Shown: positions 13,426 to 25,250, counted from the first letter of the stretch. The stretch: 64,000 nt of DNA from Polytrichum commune (GCA_950295325.1 OX485805.1:34645501-34709500), one strand, 5' to 3'. Translations and numbers: made by a program. Notes: generated by a model from the sequence alone, not told the origin.

Positions 13426-13883
13426 TTATAGATATTGTTGTAGTTAGTTTTTCATAACATAGTAATGTTGAAACAACATTAGGTTGAGGGCCCCAGTCAC
13501 ATGTGACTTCACACTACACTCAAGGATCCGTGACCACACTACATGATGTTGGAGGTGTGTTGGGACGGCCTTTGGACACTTTCCTTCGGGCTCTCACAAT
13601 GTCATGGTCATGGCTCTTGGCTCGTGTGTGAAGTGGTCCTTATAGATATTGTTGTAGTTAGTAATTCACAACAGAGTAATATTGAAACAACTTTAGGTTG
13701 AGGGCCCTCGTCACATACGACTTCACACTACACTCGAGGATCCGTGACCACACTACATGATGTTGGCGGTGTGTGGAGACAGCCTTTGGACACTTTCTTT
13801 CGGGCTCTCACAATCTCATGGTCACAGCTCGTGTGCGAAGTGGCCCTTATAGCTACTGTTGTGGTTAGTAATTCACAACAGAG
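13257..13883 (+). repeat. Three-unit tandem array seeded by MITE right end
   Basis: Units start at 13257, 13470 and 13684, periods 213 and 214 bp. Each unit contains the right-hand portion of the Harbinger-like MITE (gaaacaac.ttaggttgaggg to gtgaagtggcccttatag) plus ~45 bp of outside flank (gttgtagttagtaattcaca). The flank within the unit shows that copying took place after insertion, by a process not limited to the transposon ends. Confidence 0.9.
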
Positions 13884-14080
13884 GTGGCCCAGGGTTGTCC
13901 TCACACTGGAGGCCGGTTTTGTGCCAAAAGAAAGGAAAAAAAAAAGAAACACTGGAGGCCGGCTTGGAGTGCTCTGCAAGCCGTGAGTGACAAGTCCGGT
14001 AAAGTCCACCATAGCCCAGCCCAGCCACAAGAAATAACTAAGTTATGGGGATTATAATGGGATTAAAAACCACCGGTTCA

Positions 14081-14133
14081 GGAGGCTTCTTCCTTGCTTG
14101 CTTGCTTCCTTCCTTCCTTCCTTCTTTGCTTCC
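14081..14133. repeat. CTTG/CTTC microsatellite
   Basis: Interrupted tetranucleotide run of CTTG and CTTC units. It sits downstream of a short duplicated motif (cactggaggccgg, twice between 13900 and 13965). Confidence 0.85.
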
Positions 14134-14433
14134 AAAGTGAGAGGCTGGGGAAGGGGTTGTCTGATGGCCGGTGTTTTATGAGAGGTGTCCCACACCCTGG
14201 CCGGCAACTACCCTGATCATTGCCCCCTCTGCATTAATTTGGCTGCAAAATTTGAAAGAGCCTGGGCTGGCTACCTCTGTGTAACGAAACATGAAATCTA
14301 CATCTGTAGTAGTGTCTCCCTAGCCCTTAACAACACTTCAATAGGTTGTATATAGGTAACGGTTGAAAGTGTGGAGTCAGTGTCTACTTTCTTGATGGCA
14401 ATCCATACGATTCAAAAATGTCCGCTTACTGTA

Positions 14434-14747
14434 CTGATGATGTCCCAATTAGTGCGTGTTGCAGTGCAATAACGTTAGTTAGGTGCCCACCACTACTATC
14501 CAAGCTGAAACCATAGTTATTTCTATTCTAAAATGTATGTATTATTGATACAACAATGTTCGGAGTTACGCAATGCAATAACGTCTTACTTGGGAGCTCG
14601 GTTTCTTACTGACGGAAGTTCAATAGGTTGTTTGGACATTATAGAACGTAAATGATTTTGCTTGATGAAAAATGTTACATTTTTGTAAAATAGTTAAAGT
14701 ATTGCATAACTCCGAATAATAACACGCACTACTTGGGATGATTGATG
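14434..14747. mobile_element. TA-flanked MITE with internal insertion
   Basis: Ends contain gtcccaattagtgcgtgtt at the left and the inverted aacacgcactacttgggat at the right, each bordered outward by TA. It aligns with the shorter 53900-54117 element, but has an extra ~80 bp (about 14476-14553). The extra piece also occurs alone at about 15222-15302 (ctagttatttctattctaaa), so it is a separate repeat. Confidence 0.7.
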
Positions 14748-16065
14748 TAGTAGGTAGGGGTATTCAAGTTTTGCTCAACCTCTAGTGAGCATTTAGATCT
14801 TATATGCATAGAGAGAGACAATTGAAACGCGTTTACTTTCAATGCCAAAAACCCATACAAAGCCATTGGGTACATGTATAAGAGAGGGTGATGGGCTCTC
14901 GTGGGTGTACCCGTGGAACAACAACAATCCAACATGGGTAAAAAACTTAGATATGGTTAACTAAGCCAACATTAGATGCCCTAATATTTCAATGCGCAAA
15001 TCTAGTGTTGTGTTTGTGGTTATAGGAGCTCGCCCCTCCCCAAATTCCATCATATTTGCCAATACCTCATCATAGATGACAACCCTATATGCATCTTTCC
15101 GTGTCACCTCCTATGTGATTCTAGCGTATTCAAGTATTTACAATTTTGATATATTCTCAATGTTTTTATGTGATGTTTGAAGTGCTCAAACTTGGTTAGG
15201 ACTAGACACCCACCTCTTTGAGTTGAGTACCCACACCACTGTTACCCAAGGTGAACCCCTAGTTATTTCTATTCTAAAAATATGTATTATCAATACAACA
15301 AGCTTTTATGATTACAATGATCTTTCATGTTTTTTACTTCTAAATTCAACATGGGAGAACCAAAAATGATTGTTGTAGTTCCAACTAGATGCCATCCTTC
15401 GATGGTGTATCGCTAATTATCTTTTGAAACAAGTCTCCTTTGGAATCATTATTATACAACACATGCTAGACAATACTTTATCCCATACGCCTCACCTTTC
15501 AAAGAGAAGGGGCTAACACCCTCTGCATTTCAATTGCTTGTACTCCCCTCACACCTCTAGGCTTGAGCTTTGTGGTGTCATGGTAAACTCAACCATCATA
15601 GATGAAATGGCCTCGGTAAAACCTAAGCCCCCCTTTCATGTCGAGGACCAATTCATTCTAGTTAAACAACCGCTACACTAATGCAAGGTGCATTACGTTG
15701 TTTATAAAGTCTCTCTCTCTCTTACACACACATACAAGTATCCAAGGTCGTATAACAACTCGATTCGTTGTCACCTTCACAAATGGACGAGTTCACCTAG
15801 ACACCGTCAAACTCTAGTCCACCGGGTGAAGGACCAAGGCTTAAGGCTAGAGCTTTGCCGTGTCTCCATCCTTACGGAAAACCAAAAACACAACAAACCA
15901 TCCAATAGTTTCAGAATCGACGATTCTAATACAATTTGAGTACCAAAATGGCATCAAAACCCTCGAAGTAGTGTAATCAACCTCTATACAACCCTCACGA
16001 TCTAAGGCAAGCCCACTCATCTTATGAAAACCCCTTCCATCCACAATACAATAAACGAGTGAGTG
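14748..16065. other. Gene-less stretch
   Basis: No supported gene. A repeat copy lies at 15222-15302, shared with the insertion at 14476-14553. 15530-15690 is a diverged copy of the dispersed family noted at 11690-12760. Confidence 0.45.
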
Positions 16066-16469
16066 TAAGCCTCGGCAAGGTAAGGTAAAAGGTTAACGGG
16101 TAATACATTGTCCTCTACCTCTACCTTTACCTTACCATTACCCTTACCCGAATCACCCACGCCTACCTTTACCTTTACCTACCCCTTCAACCCGGTAAAT
16201 CACCTGGTAAAATGATGGAATCCATGGGACATTTTATGGCGATCACTCAAAGCTCAAGGCGGACTCCGTTGTGCAAACAATTAGGCACTGGAGCCATAAT
16301 AAATAATTTATCCAATTACCTGTAATTACCGGGTAATCGGATATTCCGTTCGACTTTACCTTTACTCTACCCGCCACCTTACCTGTTGTCTACCCTTCAC
16401 CCTTTACCACTAACTTTTACCGTTTTACCGGGTACCAACCGGTGGTCTACCTTAGCTTGCCGAGGCCTA
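16066..16469. mobile_element. Non-autonomous hAT-type element rich in TTACC
   Basis: The left end TAAGCCTCGGCAAGGTAAGG and the inverted right end (CTTAGCTTGCCGAGGCCTA on the plus strand) match over about 20 of 22 positions. Outside them lie AGTGAGTG (16058-16065) and AGTGAATG (16470-16477), an 8-bp target duplication with one mismatch, as expected for hAT elements. The interior is full of TTTACC/TTACCC motifs near both ends and GGTAA in the opposite sense. This is typical of subterminal transposase-binding repeats. No coding sequence. Confidence 0.75.
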
Positions 16470-16784
16470 AGTGAATGTACCGTGGGCGAATAATAAAGTA
16501 ATAAGTTAATGTTGTTGTTGTTCTCCTCCATGTCGATTGGGGGGGTTGGGTTCGAAGTCCTGGGCCTCAGGCGGCGACTGTATATACGCGGTGTTTGACT
16601 GGTGTCCCAAGCAAGTGCCCCTAATTACCCGAGGCCAGGAAAAGAACACCAGGCAAGGCTAAAAAAGGCTCCGCAGTCTCCATAGATTATCATTTCATTC
16701 CTCCCCATGTTGGGGGCGCCTCCTAGTGATATAGCCTCCCACGCCCAAGGAACGCCAAGCCCCCAAATATAACACCCCCCCTCC

Positions 16785-16860
16785 CTCCCTCCCTCTCTCC
16801 CTCCTCCTGCGCCCCAGTATCCTAGTGACATGGCTAACCCCACCCCACCCCACCCCACCC
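16785..16860. repeat. C-rich low-complexity tract (CCCT)n and (CCCCA)n
   Basis: A run of CCCT/CCTC at 16785-16808 followed by repeated CCCCA units at about 16840-16860. The G-rich strand produces open frames full of Gly and Trp that I treat as artefacts. Confidence 0.85.
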
Positions 16861-16962
16861 GGTGAAACGCCGGGCCACCCCCCCAACCACCCCAAATATC
16901 CAAGCTACTGTGTTCCCTGCTTGGGTCCAGGGTGGCTGTGTCCATTTTCTCTCCTTCCAATT

Positions 16963-17447
16963 GACATGAGCCAAGGGTCGTGACCATGAAATTGTGAGAG
17001 CCCAAAGGCATGTGTCCAAACGTCTAACACACCTCCAAAGTCACTTGGTATGGTCACCGACCCTCGAGTGTGGTGTGAAGTCATATGTGACCGGCTCCTC
17101 GACTTAATGTTGTTTCAAAGAGTTTTTTATTCATGTGGGTCCTCGCATATGATGAAATAGAATAAACCAACGGTTGTGAGCGTTCGGAGTGGTCTCCTGA
17201 TTTTGTGTTAGGGTTGCTTCCAAGAGGTGGTTTTTGAAAATAATCTAAGTGGTTGTGAAACATGATCCATTTGATGCCACGTGGGAATCCATGTGGACTT
17301 TTACATCCATCTTGCATTCACTTGTATACTCCGTTGGTCCCTTGAGCGTAGTGTGAAGCGAACTTGGAGCGGCCCCGCCTTGTCGACCAATGAGAGTCCT
17401 TGAAGTGTAGTGGTCATGGGCTCTCAATCTCGTGTGTGAAGTGACCC
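16963..17447 (-). mobile_element. Harbinger-like MITE, left end lost (copy C)
   Basis: Aligns with copy A in the same orientation. The right end (gtgtgaagtgaccc, one substitution) is followed by TAA. At the left the alignment starts inside the terminal repeat at acatgagccaaggg, so the outermost ~12 bases and the left target duplication are missing, replaced by pyrimidine-rich DNA. Confidence 0.8.
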
Positions 17448-17559
17448 TAAGATCTCTCATCGGTTGAAAAGGACTTGAATGTCCAAGTTCATTGCACTCT
17501 AGTGGGTGAGGGTCAAATAGTCCAAACAAAATTATCATGGATGAAAAGTTTAGATGGAT

Positions 17560-17746
17560 TCCTGTAGGGCATACTGTAAATAATGTCACGTGGTCTATTG
17601 AAAGTTGCATCGAGCCTGCCTCTTGGAGGTAGGCACGACACAAATTCCAATAGTCTGTGTCATTGGTACAACCTTTGGATGAGAATCAAGGGCCTTCACA
17701 TTTACATGGGCACGACCATTGGCTTGCGTGTGAAGTGGCCCTTGAT
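17560..17746 (+). mobile_element. Diverged fragment of the same Harbinger-like family
   Basis: The stretch shares the ordered motifs cctcttggaggtaggc, gacacaaattcc and ttgcgtgtgaagtggccct with copies B and D. It is much more diverged and has no clear left end. Best read as an old, truncated copy. Confidence 0.5.
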
Positions 17747-19800
17747 TAGTGTTTGTGTTTTTTGAAATGAAGTATGTAATGGGATCGTGAGAGAGGTAAT
17801 TGAGCTCATCGTGTACGAGTGTACCTCTCCTTCATCCAACATGAAAAAAGGTTTGAAATATTGTGTGTCCCATAGGTTACTTGTTTTAAGTTGATTTTAC
17901 ATTAGACTCATTTTTAAAGACCCCATATTAGTTTATTCAAGGTCGCTTGAGATTAATCATCAACAAACCTTTAGGGGGGCAAATTTTGAATGTTGGATGG
18001 ATGAGAGGTATGTTCATATATGATGATTCCCTCTCTCCATGCGATCATGGCAAAACTAAGATGAACAAGATTTCTCAAAATCTTTGATGAATTCACTCAC
18101 CAATGGACTCTCCCATGTGGTTGCTTTTGTATTCCTCACTTGATATGTAATAGAGTGATCCTCTTCCTCTAACATGACTTTTGGTCCATAACATTTTTCA
18201 ACATGTAGGTTGGTTCCATGACCTTGGATTACGTCAATTATATTTTGTGGGGGTCCCCTAAACAAAGTAAGAACATTCATTTATTATTCATAAATTCATG
18301 ATGACACTTGGAAATTTGGGTGGAGTTATACTCCTGACACGATTCGCACGAATCATTGTTCTTCATGCCAATGTTGGACTAATTCATGACAAAAATTTCC
18401 CATTTGAGTTAAAAGGATAACTCTAATTCCTTAACTCCGTGCATTGTGTGGAGGGAGACAAACGACCTTGTTTTGCACTAGGTCTATCTAGTTGTAGACA
18501 CCCTTCTCAATTATAGCAAAGATCGAACGGCAAAAGACCATCTCACCTTATGAGGATAAATCCCATCCCAATGTGATGGAGAGTGTTCTTTGAATTCTTT
18601 GATGCAATTTGGTGGCCTCTTGGCCATGGTCGCTCCTATAAGCAATTTTAATAGTTACTCGATTTGGTACTAGTTCGACTACATGTGTGATTGCCTAAGC
18701 CACTAGGGTTGGTCTTCATATGACATTCTCCAACTTCGGTACGATATTCGTTTCTCATTTACAATCCACATGGTGTTTAGACTTACCAAGAACGCTAACA
18801 TTGTTGGAAGTTCTAAGATGACACCTTACCTCCAAGCTTGAATAAAGAACCTTTCTCCATGATATATTCAAATCCCCGTTGAAGGAGCTAAAGGGCAATG
18901 TATCACTAGGAATTTGAACATATCATGGAGAAAGGTTGTTTATTCAAGCTCGGAGTAGAAACAACCGATGGGAAATCATGTGGTTGTACATCCCCCCTTG
19001 CAATTGATTCATTTTCAATTTGTGCCAAAAAAAAAAAAAAACTCAATTTGTCATCATCTATTTGTCTTGCTCAATAATAATTGTAAACCACCCACGTAGT
19101 GTCATCTATCATCAATCATCACTAAACATAAACCTACCATGACATGATATTCCTTGTAAAACACATACGTGCACTGTAGATGTACAAATGTTGAAACTAA
19201 TGTCACTTGTTACATGATTCTCATTCATATTTCAATCATCCATGTAATATTTCATTACAAAAGTCTTAAGATGCAAAAAAGAAAAGAAGATTGTTTCAAT
19301 AATTGACATAGATTTCATTCAGATTTCAATCATCGTTGATAGAATTTGTAAACATATCCAATAAGAAGTGTTGTTAGAGAAGTTACCACGGCGACATAAA
19401 ACACCCATTTGACACTAAATGCAATACTTAGTGTAGAAGCATGGGCTCTAGACAAAATTAGTGTGGGCCACAGTAATAGGACTATGTGTAGCAAGGCTGG
19501 CACCACGCGGTTTTTCACAGTTTGGTTTTTTCATAGTTAAAAAAAAGAAACCCAATCATATGAGATCCAACAAAGTTTGGTTTTGTTCGATTTTATTGCA
19601 GATAAGTTGAGATTATCAGACAGAGGGGCCCAATGTCCGCCAATGATGATGCCGATTGCCAAGTGCCAAGTGCCAAGTGCTGGAATAAAACCATTTGCAG
19701 GAATCGGGTTTCTTTGCAATTAAACCCAAAACCCAATGCATCGGCCGGAAAGAAGTTGGGTTTTTCCCACCCTTGATGTGTAGAGTGGTGTGGTGAGAGA
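17747..19800. other. Gene-less stretch around the foldback
   Basis: Apart from the foldback I see no supported feature. A 74-aa open frame on the minus strand (18056-18280) has plausible composition but no recognisable family and no splice partners. An A14 run lies at about 19027-19041. Confidence 0.4.
18833..18952. ncRNA. Long foldback, candidate MIRNA-like precursor
   Basis: Arms 18833-18873 and 18912-18952 are 41 nt each and are reverse complements except for three mismatched positions, with a 38-nt loop between. Each arm holds aacctttctccatgatat or its complement. Weaker pairing extends outward. The near-perfect stem with a short loop is the shape of a young plant miRNA or siRNA hairpin made by inverted duplication. 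No terminal TA or TTA duplication was seen, so it does not look like a typical MITE from this window. Expression and targets are unknown. Confidence 0.5.
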
Positions 19801-20644
19801 AGCACCGAAACCTAAGATTTTATGACCGAATTCCGGCGCCAAATGGCCTCCACATCAGAAACACAACATGCCCGGAACCCTACCACCCCACCCGCCGAAC
19901 GGCCTGTGCGGCGCCCGCCCGCGACCCGGCGAAACGCCGGGCCGCTCCGGCGCCTGAGGCCGCCGATCGACACACCACCATCTCGGCGCCGCTCGCTCGG
20001 CCCATGTTTGTTCTGATCGTCTCGAGTATCCCCTCGCCTCGCCGTAGAAGTAAGTATAGTAGCTCAATATCACCGCCGGCCTCACCCACTTCGCCTACTC
20101 TCCCTCATAGCCAAGAGAACTCAACATCATCGTTACATAGCCGTTGGAGCGGCCTTTTCGAGTAAAAGCTCACTTGCTTGACCCTTTGAAGCTTATTTTG
20201 ATTTGATCGGAGTGGTGTGGGTTGTGTGGCTGCATACTTGTGTGGAGAGTTACGAAGTTGATTTCTGCAGCTGGAGTGGTGTGTTAGTGTCGAGTGGTGG
20301 GTTGCGCCACTGGCTTAGGCTGAACTGTTTGAAGGCCCGGAGGTTCGGAGGTTCGGAGGTGCAAATTTGTGGTTTGTGGAATTTGGTGTTCTGGCTGGCT
20401 GCTTCCTTGCAGCGTCCTACATTGTGCGGATTGAGCGAGTTTTTCTAACTGCGGGCAATGATACTTCCGAGTTTCTTCCAAGATTGAGTTGTTGTGTGGG
20501 TTTGGCGGAGGGTTGAGTGGTGCTGGTTATCTATCGCCTACATTGGCGAGAGACACGGAGTGCTGCGGATGTTTTGGAGCTTTCGGGTGAAGTGGGTTAG
20601 CAGTTAGTTGTTGTGGTGTAGGAGCTAGTAGGGGTGGAGTTCCA
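19801..20644 (+). promoter_or_regulatory. Probable promoter and 5' leader of the LPTEWTY-family gene
   Basis: The block from about 19840 to 20060 is sharply richer in G+C and CpG than the surroundings, as is common around plant transcription starts. From about 20060 to 20644 the plus strand looks like a long leader with short upstream frames, for example ATG at 20458 with a stop at 20487. The transcription start cannot be placed from sequence alone, and no convincing TATA box was picked. Open frames on both strands in the GC-rich block are treated as compositional. Confidence 0.4.
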
Positions 20645-22596
20645 ATGGCTTTCGAGATAGCCAGAGTGCATGGGTTAATACGGTCTAACATTGGGGAAGA
20701 TGGGTTACCACTTCCTTTCTCACACGGCATTAGCGATTCGCGGTTCCGTGAGCACTACCATTTCCCTTCTCCTGAGCTAAACATCAATAGCTCAGCGCAG
20801 TGGTCGGAAACCTGCTCACCCATCGAAACGTCTCCCTGCACCACCGAAACTGAGAGCGACGAAGATGAGGAGCTTCTTGCAGGCTTGGCTGAGCGGATTG
20901 CGTGTTCAATGTTGCTTGATGACGATGAAGCCACCGGGAGCGGGTTGATGGGGAAGTATTCGATGCCAAAGGGTTGTGACAATTTCCAGTCACCGGTTTG
21001 CGTGTCACCACCTTCAAGCTGGACTGCGGCGGGCAACTGGCCATCTTCTGCGGGAAGCTCAGAACACTCTTCCCGAGTTTCCTCACAAATGTCTTCTCCT
21101 CCCAGAACTCCTATCTCGGCAGAGAATCATGCGTGGGACTTGCTCTACGAAGCCGCAGGTGAAGTGGTTCGACAGAAGATAAATAATGAGAGGAAAGTTA
21201 TGTCACTACAAGCTCGTGTGCAGCAGTACCAAGCGCAGCAGGCGCAGCAGAGCGCTCAGGCCCAGAAGTGGGCGCAACATCAACAAATGTCACTGCAAAA
21301 CCAACAACAACTACAACAAACTATGCAAAACCAGGCTCATTTCCCTGCCGTTGGATACGCATCTCCGAAACCTTCGCAAAGATCGTTCCAAGCGTCCGGT
21401 AACGGCGTGTGCAGCCCCATGAGCTCGCCCATGAGTCCTCGCGGGAGGTTCGCTCCTGAGTTTCCGCAGTTGCAAAGAAGCCCAAGTTCGTCTCCGAAGG
21501 AACATATCAATCAGGTTGGTGGTCCCGGACAAAGCTACATTGTGAGTATCGGTCGCTCTGAGGATTGCTTAGAAGGTTTTAGGCATTTTGTGAGGCTTCA
21601 ACTTGCAATTTTGTGAGTTTTTTTCGTTGACATTGGGTGATATTCTTGTTCAGAGCCGGCAATCGAAAGGTGGACAAACTGGTGGAGGCTGGGCTAGGCA
21701 AAGCAGACCGCAAGGCTCCCAGGCACAACAACAAGCGAGTCGGCTAGGTGGAAACGGGAAACCTTCTAACAGCAACAACCACCGGAGTGGACGATCGATC
21801 AACTGCAATTCCCCGCATCGGCACCAAGTTCCTGCTGTCAATGGAGGATCAGGCATGCGTGCTGTGTTTCTGGGTGGAAATGGCACGGGACGAGAGTCTG
21901 GTGGTACCGGAGTGTTCCTTCCTCGTACTGTCGGCAGTGGTTCGGAGTCGAAGCGAAAGCCAGGTAACTTTCAAGTTCTGAACAATGTGATCGATTTGTT
22001 CAAATACTTTGTCATCACAAGAAGCAAATTCCCCCTCTCGAAATGCACATCAAAAGCAAGTCTGATTTTGATGTTTCCGTGTTTGCAGCTTGCTCAACTG
22101 TTCTATTGCCGACTCGGATAGTCCAAGTTTTGAATCTAAATGTTGAAGATATGAGGCCGAACCCTTCGTCCCCGTGTTCGCCGGTCATGCACAATAACAA
22201 CCTCAGAGCAGGTATTTGTGATTTCAGACTTAATTTAAGTCATCATTAGTTTGATGTTTTTTGGTTTGGGTGAAGTATGTACATTTGTCACCTCGTAGTC
22301 ACCTGTGTTTTTATCTGGGCATCCCGGGTTTCTCACCATTTCTTGATTTCGGGTAAATTTGATAACGTTGAGCGTTGTCGTTAGTCGTGTTTCTAATTTT
22401 GTTTTTGGGGTTTGGTGCAGATTGTTCGATATTGTCTGCTCCCACATACCCGTACCTTGCTGCTTCACCACCCGCGGCAGCTCCGAAGATGTGCCACGAG
22501 GAGAGCTGGGCCTCCGCATACAGGAAGCTCCACCCTTCGGTGCTTCGGCAACTGCCACCTTCGGAGCTTTGCCTTCCAACCGAGTGGACATACTGA
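20645..22596 (+). CDS. Plant-specific protein of unknown function, ends LPTEWTY (four exons, 501 aa)
   Basis: Exons: 20645-21541, 21654-21963, 22089-22211, 22421-22596; total 1506 nt with stop, phases 0, 1 and 1, all GT..AG. An alternative in-frame first donor is CAG/gttggt after 21514; I prefer ATT/gtgagt. Visible parts: an acidic patch (residues ~68-93, SDEDEELLAGLAERIACSML), Ser/Pro-rich stretches, the conserved AWDLLYEAAGEVVRQK (163-178), a Gln-rich coiled-coil-like region (~190-230), GMRAVFLGG (~367-375), GTGVFLPR, a conserved STVLLPTRIVQ block and the C-terminus LPTEWTY. From memory this layout matches an uncharacterised plant family that includes Arabidopsis At3g54000 and At5g59050; those locus names are unchecked. 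There is no signal peptide or membrane segment, and the function is unknown. The start is the first ATG of the open frame, in context ttccaATGG. Confidence 0.88.
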
Positions 22597-25250
22597 GCAC
22601 CTCCAGTTAGGCTCCCATTTTACTTTATCATCATCATTATCAGCAGCAGTAACACCATTTCCGGGGGAGCATATCTCCTACCGCAGAATTATCTTCTACT
22701 TTCTCCCAGAGTCACACAGAGGCGGCACTTTGGCATCAACTTTCGTTTGATGCTGAAATCTTGATGACAGACACAGTTTTGAGGCGAGAAATTTCATCTC
22801 GCGAGGACCCATGAAGAATTTGGTTGACAGGGTTGTACATTAGCAGCAGCATTAACAACAACATTGTAAAGTACATTTGCGGTGCAGTAGGTCCAATGGT
22901 TCGTCGTCACTCTTGAGAGGATAACCTTCCCTTTCTCAATTCAGGAACAAGGATTGATCAATTCCTGTAGCAAACATGGGAAGCAAGCCCCACAACAACA
23001 GCATCATCATCAACAATAAGGTACAGCAGTTTAGCAGCAGCAGCAGCACCAGTAGCCGCGCGGCAGCGGTAGTTGGCGGCAGCCATTCCTCCCTTTCGCT
23101 CCTCAAGAGGTCTTGACAGCATTCATTTTCACATGTGCCTCTTTGCACAGACAGAACACACGGCACACGAATCAAATAACTTCCGCGCCGGGCCATGAAT
23201 TTATCAGTGGCCCGCGTCGCATATATCATAAGCTCCTATGCTTTCATTTGTTGACGATCCTTTTTTTGGGTTCATGCAGAAATGACCTACGACGGTGATA
23301 CATACATTTTTCTTGTACCCTCGATGATCACTAAATAAGCGGTTGCATTCTACCAGTCCAATCACACCTGTGTAAATCTTTCTTTATGTGCTATATGTTC
23401 TATCTACTCTGAATTGTAATTTGCATGTTGGATTTAAGTGGTCTCAGCCAATGTGGACTGACATGGGATACAATTTTTTATGGGATTCCAGTACCTGTTT
23501 GGTCACCATAATTCACCATGTCCTCCTACAAGAGGACATATTCTGGATAAATATTAGCTAAATGCTGATCCACAATGGACTTTTGACAAGTGGAGATGGT
23601 AGATCTTTGTCTTAAGTTGGTCTTAGCTTGTTTTGCAGCTCAATTCCATCAAAGAGGAACTCGAGTCATGGATGTACCATTTTAAAGTTTGCCACATGTA
23701 ACGCTCCCGTTTCTTTTACTTTTAGCTCATTAAAGATGCGTCGCCGGGCCTTCAATGGATGCTGCAGTAATGTGCCTGATGATGTTACTGCAGCATTTAC
23801 ACTTCACAGTGGGGAAGATTGTGCGATCTCTTGGCAGGCGAAGGCGCTCCAGTGCTCTTAAATTCTACCGTACTAAACCAATCTTTTTGACCACCTCTAC
23901 CTGCAGTCTCCCTGCCCTCTACATTCTTTTTGACTTGCTGCCAGCATTGATACATGGATATCGGGCGGATTGTATGAGGTAGTTTTACCCCATATGTAAT
24001 ACGGGGAATACATAGTGTTGGTATTGGGTCATTTTTATACACCAATACCACTATTTAACACTTGTACATCTGAAGCTCACTATTGCACGACCCTGATACA
24101 GTGTTCGTTTTTGGTTTATTACACTTGAAGCCACTCACTGTAGTGTTACTTCCAAATGTAGGACGGCTGTTCCTAGTGTGGATTTTGCGTTTATGTATCA
24201 TAGACGCTTAATCCATGTCTCCAAACCAACACAACTGGGCTTTAAATGCATGATTGTAAGTAAATGGAGTTGCTTTTGGGCATGCTCACAACACTAAGTA
24301 CTAGCACCATGCCTACGATGCTCCAAATGTATGATGACAGTGGTATGTAGTGATGGTTTGGGGTATACGTATTATAGGCACTGGTCTCGGGCTTTAACCA
24401 GCTCTATTTACCCCAGTCATACAATTGAACTCCTCAATGTGTGATGGAAGTGCCCAGAGTTGGTATTGGGTTCATTGTTCAATGATGTTACATACTACTG
24501 CCATACATATGAAGCTCCAAATGTACTGGGTATGTCTGATAGGCTCTGGTCTCCGAGCTACTACCAACCCTATGTATTGATTTCATACATTTGAGTATAG
24601 AGTTGGTTTTAGGTTGAATGTTGGTTTGCATATGTGTAACAACACCACCTTACACATGAAGCTCCAAATGTACTGTGTATGTAGATAGGCACTGGTCTCC
24701 GAGCTACTACCAACACTGCGTATTGATTTCATACATTTGAAGTTCTGAATGTGTATAGAGTTGGTTTTAGGTTGAATGTTGATTTGGATATGTGTAACAA
24801 CACGTTACATATGAAGCTCCAAATGTGTGATAGGGGTACATAGTGATGGTGTTGGGTATACATATACGTACGTTGGGTACCTTTAGGGTTTGCAAGCTTT
24901 TTATGTAGTTAGATACCCAATGTAAGTTACTGCATGTGAAGAAGGTGATGATGGGAGGGAGCGCCATGGACATGATGATGGGCGAATAGATCTGGCCATC
25001 TGCTCCCATATCTGTGTGTCTGCCATACCATTCCTGACACCCACCCACCTGTACAAAACAATCTCCCCGCGACCAGTTCCGGGATCCTGTCTGTCTGCCA
25101 TCCCCATTCCTCCCTTTCTTTCCTTTCCTCCCCCACCTGTACGATGATCCATCTGGTGATGAATTTCAAATCAGTCTCTGTCTCTCTGCCTGCCTGTCCG
25201 TTCGGCTGTCTGTCTCTGCACTTGCTCGCTTGCGGTGAGAAAAGAAGGCC
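22597..25250. other. 3' flank and gene-less stretch
   Basis: 22597 to about 23300 is probably the 3' untranslated region and flank of the preceding gene, with CAG/CAT trinucleotide runs near 22630, 22840 and 23030. No polyadenylation site is chosen. Beyond that I see no gene. The degenerate tandem repeat at 24310-24812 is listed separately. Confidence 0.4.
24310..24812 (+). repeat. Degenerate tandem repeat, ~155-190 bp units
   Basis: Two close units (about 24506-24655 and 24656-24812) share gaagctccaaatgtact, ctggtctccgagctactacc, tattgatttcatacattt and gttggttttaggttgaatgt in order. A more diverged unit precedes them from about 24310 (ctccaaatgtatgatgac, aggcactggtctcgggct). Scattered relatives reach back to about 24050. 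Confidence 0.8.

Noticed and set aside
13438-13883. CRISPR-like regularly spaced repeat
   Set aside because: Units are ~213 bp and wholly repeated with no unique spacers; it is an ordinary tandem duplication in a plant genome.
16625-17019. Overlapping Gly/Trp-rich open frames on the minus strand
   Set aside because: They come from a C-rich low-complexity tract (CCCT and CCCCA repeats) and have no domain or splice context.
18056-18280. 74-aa minus-strand frame with ordinary-looking composition
   Set aside because: No recognisable family, no supported start or splice partner; could be chance or a retroelement scrap.
19822-20089. Open frames on both strands in a GC-rich block
   Set aside because: Both strands are open only because stop codons are rare in GC-rich DNA; the block is better read as promoter/leader of the downstream gene.
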